From positions 1 to 10,454 of the forward strand of contig DASSDW010000102.1 of the NCBI GenBank assembly GCA_035696925.1: 10,454 bases of DNA, written 5' to 3'. Shown here in pieces: positions 7,361 through 10,454 of this stretch; position 1 is the first letter of the stretch; every line of letters begins with the position of its first letter. The notes under the pieces are model-generated. The model worked only from the letters and a program-made list of their open reading frames with translations, ran no database searches and was not told the origin of the DNA. The DNA is from JAJNBA01 sp035696925 (lineage in GTDB: Bacteria; Actinomycetota; UBA4738; HRBIN12). The position numbers were made by a program, and so were the translations under genes.

Positions 7361-8092
7361 CTAGAGACCGAGCCCCGTGAGCACGCCGGCGAGCGCGGTG
7401 TCGAAGGCCTCCGGCGCCTCGAGGTTCGACAGATGGCCGGCGCCCTCGATCCGGAGCAGCTCCGCCCCGGCGACGCCGTCGGCGATGCCCGCCGTGACGT
7501 CAGGGGGGATCAGGCGATCCTCCGAACCGGTGATCACCAGCGTGGGCACGTCGATCGTCGCGAGGTCCTGCACCGAGTCCGGACGCTCGGCCATCCCGAG
7601 CGAGGCTGCCGCGATCGCGTTCGGGGTCTGCTCCTCGATCCATCCCCGCACGCGCTCGCGGAGCTCCGCCGGAGCATCCTCCCGGAGCAAGGGCGGGGGC
7701 TCGTCGATCAGGAACCCGTGGCCCTCGGTCCGCAAGCGCTCGGCCAGCTCCCGGCGCTTCGCCGAGGCCTCGGGCTGGTCCGCCTCGGCTTTCGTGTTCG
7801 CCAGCACCAGAGCGGCGATACGCGGCCGCGCAGCCCTCCACAACTCGAACGCCACGTACCCACCCATCGACAGGCCGCACACGACCGCGGTGTCGACGCC
7901 GGCCTCGTCGAGCGCGCCGAGGCACCGGTCCGCCGCGGCGGCCATCGTGAGGACGTCGGGGCCGTCGGTCGCACCGAATCCCGGGAGGTGCGGGGCGACC
8001 AACGGGAGCCGAGCGCCCAACGAGCCGAGCTGCGGTTCCCACAGCCGGGCGTCGAGGGGGAAGGCATGGATCAGCAGGAGGCCCGTCGTCAT
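7361..8092 (-). CDS. Alpha/beta-fold hydrolase
   Basis: The 243-residue protein is a single-domain alpha/beta hydrolase. The nucleophile elbow is GLSMGG with S75, the acid is D192 (GSEDRLIPP) and the catalytic histidine is H220 (GAGHLSNLE). HAFPL at 9-13 is the oxyanion-hole turn (HGFPL in many relatives). A lid region lies around 105-160. Size and motifs resemble 3-oxoadipate enol-lactonase-like and other small esterases, but the substrate cannot be predicted, and there are no aromatic-degradation genes nearby. No signal peptide, so cytosolic. Start ATG at 8092 lies 4 bases after the stop of the lipid kinase gene; GGTGA overlapping that stop may serve as ribosome-binding site. Next to a lipid kinase, a role on lipid or ester substrates is conceivable but unproven. 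Confidence 0.88.
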   Translation of the reverse strand: MTTGLLLIHAFPLDARLWEPQLGSLGARLPLVAPHLPGFGATDGPDVLTMAAAADRCLGALDEAGVDTAVVCGLSMGGYVAFELWRAARPRIAALVLANTKAEADQPEASAKRRELAERLRTEGHGFLIDEPPPLLREDAPAELRERVRGWIEEQTPNAIAAASLGMAERPDSVQDLATIDVPTLVITGSEDRLIPPDVTAGIADGVAGAELLRIEGAGHLSNLEAPEAFDTALAGVLTGLGL

Positions 8093-8096
8093 GGGG

Positions 8097-9011
8097 TCAC
8101 CGTACGGCCTTGGCGTCCGGACCGACCACCACGGCGAGCGCGCCGGGCCGGATCTCGAAGATCGCGGGCAACGGTCCGATCGGCTCCCCGTCCGCGTAGA
8201 CGAGCACCCGCCGGTTCGCCTCCACCTCCACCTTCGTCCCGGTGCGCATCGTGACCTTGGGGTGCGTGGTGTGCGACCCGATGAAGACCCGAGGGAACGC
8301 TCGCAGGAACGCGGCCTTGGAGAGCGCCTGCACGATGCAGACGTCCAGGAGTCCGTCGTTCATGACGGCGTCCGGAAGGACCCGCATGCCTCCACCGGTC
8401 CAGCGGCCGCTCCCGACCTCGACGAGCATCGCCTCGCTCTCCAGCCGCTCGCCGTCGACCGTCACGACGAAGGCGGCCGGGGAGAACCGGGAGAGCGTCT
8501 TGACCAGGGCGGCGACGTACGTGCCCGTCGCACCCAGCTTGATCGTCATCCCGTTCGCGGTCTCGTTCACCTCGGAGTCGAACCCGGCGCCGGCGATGTT
8601 GAGGAAGCTCCTCGTGACGACGCCCGCGGTGACCTCGATCACGTCGAGGTCCGCGGTCTTGGGGTCGGCGAGCAGTTCGATCGCGGTCCGGAGCTTCCCC
8701 GCGCCGATCGCCTTCGCGAAGTCGTCGCCGGTGCCGGCCGGCAGGGCCGCCAGGGCCGTTCCCGTCCCGAGGATCCCGTTCGCGGCGAGCGAGGCCGTCC
8801 CGTCGCCTCCGAGCGCCGCCACGATCCTCGCCCCGTCGGCGGAAGCGGCCCGAGCGAGACGCTCCACGTCCGGCCCCGACTCGGAGACACGGATCTCGTG
8901 CGCGACCCCGAGCCGGCGCAGTGCGGTCGTGACCGATCCGATCAGCTTCCCCGCTTTCCCGTGGCCGGCCGTGGGGTTCGCGACCACCACCAGGTCCGCT
9001 GCGCCGGTCAT
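8097..9011 (-). CDS. Diacylglycerol/lipid kinase of the DagK (YegS/LCB5) family
   Basis: The 304-residue protein is a soluble lipid kinase that phosphorylates diacylglycerol or a similar lipid at the inner membrane face. All signature motifs are present: NPTAGHGKAG (12-21), GGDGT (68-72) for ATP binding, GTGDDFAK (93-100), a GGGMRVLPDA strand (207-215 region), DGLLDV (219-224) and ADGE (273-276) with the presumed general base E276. Length fits the family. The start at ATG 9011 is preceded by AAGGAG, which overlaps the TAA stop of the preceding gene, so translation is probably coupled. Phosphatidic acid recycling or lipomannan-precursor lipid phosphorylation are both possible in actinobacteria; the specific lipid is unknown. 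It is the intact counterpart of the degenerate paralogue at 3696-4613. Confidence 0.92.
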   Translation of the reverse strand: MTGAADLVVVANPTAGHGKAGKLIGSVTTALRRLGVAHEIRVSESGPDVERLARAASADGARIVAALGGDGTASLAANGILGTGTALAALPAGTGDDFAKAIGAGKLRTAIELLADPKTADLDVIEVTAGVVTRSFLNIAGAGFDSEVNETANGMTIKLGATGTYVAALVKTLSRFSPAAFVVTVDGERLESEAMLVEVGSGRWTGGGMRVLPDAVMNDGLLDVCIVQALSKAAFLRAFPRVFIGSHTTHPKVTMRTGTKVEVEANRRVLVYADGEPIGPLPAIFEIRPGALAVVVGPDAKAVR

Positions 9012-9014
9012 GCG

Positions 9015-9020
9015 CTCCTT
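9015..9020 (-). promoter_or_regulatory. Ribosome-binding site of the lipid kinase gene overlapping an upstream stop
   Basis: The minus strand reads TAAGGAGCGCATG: the TAA ends the membrane-protein gene, its AA forms part of AAGGAG, and the lipid kinase ATG follows 3 bases later. It is the clearest Shine-Dalgarno site in the operon and supports coupled translation. The spacing is short, with AGGA to ATG 4 bases. Confidence 0.6.
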
Positions 9021-9744
9021 ACGAGCCCGGTAGACCCGGGAGGGCCGGCTGCTGCGGGTTGATCCCGGCGCCGCTGAGCGCCTCGACGTGGTGGGTCTGG
9101 AAGCGGGTCATCGAGGCGTCCGACCCGGCGAGCAATGACCGCGCGCGGCCGAGCACGCCGGTCCGGTCGGCGACGTCGAGACGCGCGGCGGCCACGCCGA
9201 GGAGTGCAGCTTCGCGGATCAATGTGAGCGACGAAAGCAGCTCGTCCCTCGCCGAGAGGAATCGGAGCACCTGGCCCTTGTCGAAGCCCTTGCCCGTGAG
9301 CGAGCCCGAGAGGTCGTAGGACTCGATCGCGTCCGAGACCTCCTTCGCGCCCGCCGCCGCATCCTGCAGCGCTCCGACGGCGTCCTCGGGGGTGCGCTCC
9401 CCCAGCTCGGTGAGGGTGGTCCGCACCTCCGGTAGGACGACGGGAGGCGACCCTTCCTGCACCGTGCCGATCGTTCCCACCTCGGTCTCGATCAACGACT
9501 TCCAGGAGGCGCCGGCGCGTCGGCGGAGGAGGTCCTGCTCCTCGGACCGCGTGGTGCGGTCCTGGGCGCGGAGCCCGTTCGTGAGCCAGACGCCGCCCCA
9601 GAAGACCAGCAGGCCCGCCAGGAACGCGGCGAGGGCCTGCACCCCTCGCCGTCGCAGGAACGGCACCGGGACGGGGACGGGCCCGCGCCGAGGCGCGCGC
9701 ACCGGCTGCCTCGTCTTCGTCCGTCCCTTGCCCTTGATCGTCAT
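9019..9744 (-). CDS. Single-pass membrane protein of unknown function
   Basis: I do not recognise this 241-residue protein. Residues 1-33 are strongly basic with a VPVPVP tract (22-27) and an RRR cluster, followed by one hydrophobic helix at about 35-56 (ALAAFLAGLLVFWGGVWL). The basic N-terminus predicts an N-in topology, leaving about 185 residues outside the cytoplasm. That part is mostly helical and rich in Ala, Leu, Glu and Arg, with a Pro/Gly tail (PALPGLPGS); it has no cysteines or catalytic motif I can name. Start ATG at 9744 has TAGGA, overlapping the tatC stop, 7 bases upstream. It sits between tatC and a lipid kinase with gaps of 9 and 7 bases, so it is surely co-expressed with both; a role in Tat export, envelope lipid metabolism or neither is open. 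No Tat or Sec cleavage site is evident. Confidence 0.78.
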   Translation of the reverse strand: MTIKGKGRTKTRQPVRAPRRGPVPVPVPFLRRRGVQALAAFLAGLLVFWGGVWLTNGLRAQDRTTRSEEQDLLRRRAGASWKSLIETEVGTIGTVQEGSPPVVLPEVRTTLTELGERTPEDAVGALQDAAAGAKEVSDAIESYDLSGSLTGKGFDKGQVLRFLSARDELLSSLTLIREAALLGVAAARLDVADRTGVLGRARSLLAGSDASMTRFQTHHVEALSGAGINPQQPALPGLPGS

Positions 9745-9753
9745 CGTCTCGTC

Positions 9754-10454
9754 CTATCGCTTCATCAGGCGGCTGACGATGATAGCTCCCTCGTAGAAGA
9801 GGTAGAGGGGGATCAACAACGCGAGCATGGAGATCGGGTCCGGGCTCGGCGTGATCACGGCCGCGAAGATGGCGAGCCCGAGGACCACCTGTCGCCGGTA
9901 GCGCCGCATCGTCTCGTTCGTGAGCACGCCCGCAGCCGATAGGGAGATCAACAGGATCGGGAACTCGAAGCCGAGCCCGAACGCGAGGATCGTGAAGATC
10001 ACGAACCCGATGTACTTGTCGACCGTGAGCAAGGGGCTCACGAAGTCGCCGCCCAGCCCGAGCAGGAACCCCAGGGCCTTCGGCAGGGTCAGGTAGGCGG
10101 CCAGTCCGCCCAACAGGAACAGGATCAACGAGAGGGCCACGAACGGGATCGCCCAGCGACGCTCGCGATCCGTGAGGCCCGGCACGATGAACGCCCACAG
10201 CTGGTAGAGGATCACCGGGAGCGCCACCACGAGGGCCAGGAAGACGATCACCTTCACGGTCACGAGGAACCCGTCGATCGCGCCGAGGAAGACCAGCGAG
10301 CACCCCTGTTGCGGGAACGGGTTCTTGTCCGGGTTGTCGCGGAGGAAGTCGCAGTACGGGCTCTGGATCAAGCGCATGGCCGGCTCGTAGAGGAGGAAGC
10401 CGGCCACCGAGCCGCCGAGCAGGGCCCACAGGCAGATCAGGAGCCGGTGGCGGA
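9754..10454 (-). CDS. tatC: Sec-independent (Tat) protein translocase subunit TatC, 5' end missing
   Basis: Polytopic inner-membrane core of the twin-arginine translocase, which binds RR signal peptides and exports folded proteins with TatA/TatB. The frame is open to the right edge: the codons beyond 10407 read RHRLLICLWALLGGS, the usual first transmembrane helix following the conserved LRxR region, so the GTG at 10407 is not the start. Counting from that GTG, F73 (LWAFIVP), E82 (DRERR), E148 (FEFP) and D190 (TPSPDPIS) match E. coli F94, E103, E170 and D211 in context. Six helices are expected and the visible hydrophobic segments agree. The first outside loop is long and has two cysteines (codons 10351-10353 and 10300-10302). 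The stop TAG is 9 bases before the membrane-protein gene. TatA is not in the window. Confidence 0.95.
   Translation of the reverse strand, partial: RHRLLICLWALLGGSVAGFLLYEPAMRLIQSPYCDFLRDNPDKNPFPQQGCSLVFLGAIDGFLVTVKVIVFLALVVALPVILYQLWAFIVPGLTDRERRWAIPFVALSLILFLLGGLAAYLTLPKALGFLLGLGGDFVSPLLTVDKYIGFVIFTILAFGLGFEFPILLISLSAAGVLTNETMRRYRRQVVLGLAIFAAVITPSPDPISMLALLIPLYLFYEGAIIVSRLMKR

Noticed and set aside
4839..7364. 841-codon open frame on the plus strand
   Set aside because: It lies antisense to helY, whose helicase motifs are all in place. Its translation is rich in Arg, Gly, Pro and His with no recognisable domain, as expected for the complementary strand of a GC-rich gene.
7377..9062. 561-codon open frame on the plus strand
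   Set aside because: It is antisense to the hydrolase and intact lipid kinase genes, both with complete motifs. Its product is low-complexity Ser/Arg/Pro sequence.
9008..10429. 473-codon open frame on the minus strand overlapping tatC and the membrane-protein gene
   Set aside because: It is a shifted frame over tatC, whose essential residues and membrane helices are clear in the other frame. Its product is Arg/Gly/Pro-rich.
1..10454. Defence island, CRISPR array, prophage or insertion sequence
   Set aside because: No direct repeat series, transposase, integrase, nuclease-helicase defence pair or att-like repeat was found. The helicase is the housekeeping HelY type and the neighbours are housekeeping genes.

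Overview
The window is a gene-dense, high-GC bacterial chromosomal segment. It has almost no non-coding DNA: the longest gaps between genes are about 80 and 60 bases. A tatC–helY–M24 peptidase order, a HelY-type Ski2-like helicase, frequent GTG starts and a paired-cysteine TatC loop point to the phylum Actinomycetota. The cysteinyl-tRNA synthetase is of a divergent subtype, so an uncultured or deep-branching lineage is more likely than a well-known genus. That placement is inference. I see no rRNA, tRNA, CRISPR array, prophage or insertion sequence.

Left part, plus strand (1-1626): the 3' end of an Lrp/AsnC-type ligand-binding protein, then a complete cysteinyl-tRNA synthetase. This gene ends 4 bases from the convergent end of the next gene.

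Right part, minus strand (10454 down to 1631): a probable operon read right to left. In transcription order it holds tatC (5' end outside the window), a small one-helix membrane protein of unknown function, a diacylglycerol-kinase-family lipid kinase with intact motifs, an alpha/beta hydrolase, the RNA helicase helY, a second diacylglycerol-kinase-family protein with degraded active-site motifs, and an M24 Xaa-Pro-type peptidase. Gaps are 9, a TAA/SD overlap with a 7-base gap, 4, 62, 27 and -4 bases. After an 83-base gap holding two inverted repeats comes a ferritin-like diiron protein on the same strand, possibly a separate unit.

Taken together this is ordinary housekeeping and envelope biology: protein export (TatC), RNA processing (HelY), lipid phosphorylation (two kinase-fold proteins), peptide turnover (M24) and tRNA charging. 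The order tatC, helY, M24 peptidase matches what I recall for Mycobacterium tuberculosis (pafB-pafC-tatA-tatC-helY-...-pepE). I found no convincing new defence or mobile system. The best leads are the degenerate kinase paralogue, the divergent CysRS, the uncharacterised diiron protein with its upstream palindromes, and the unknown membrane protein next to tatC.
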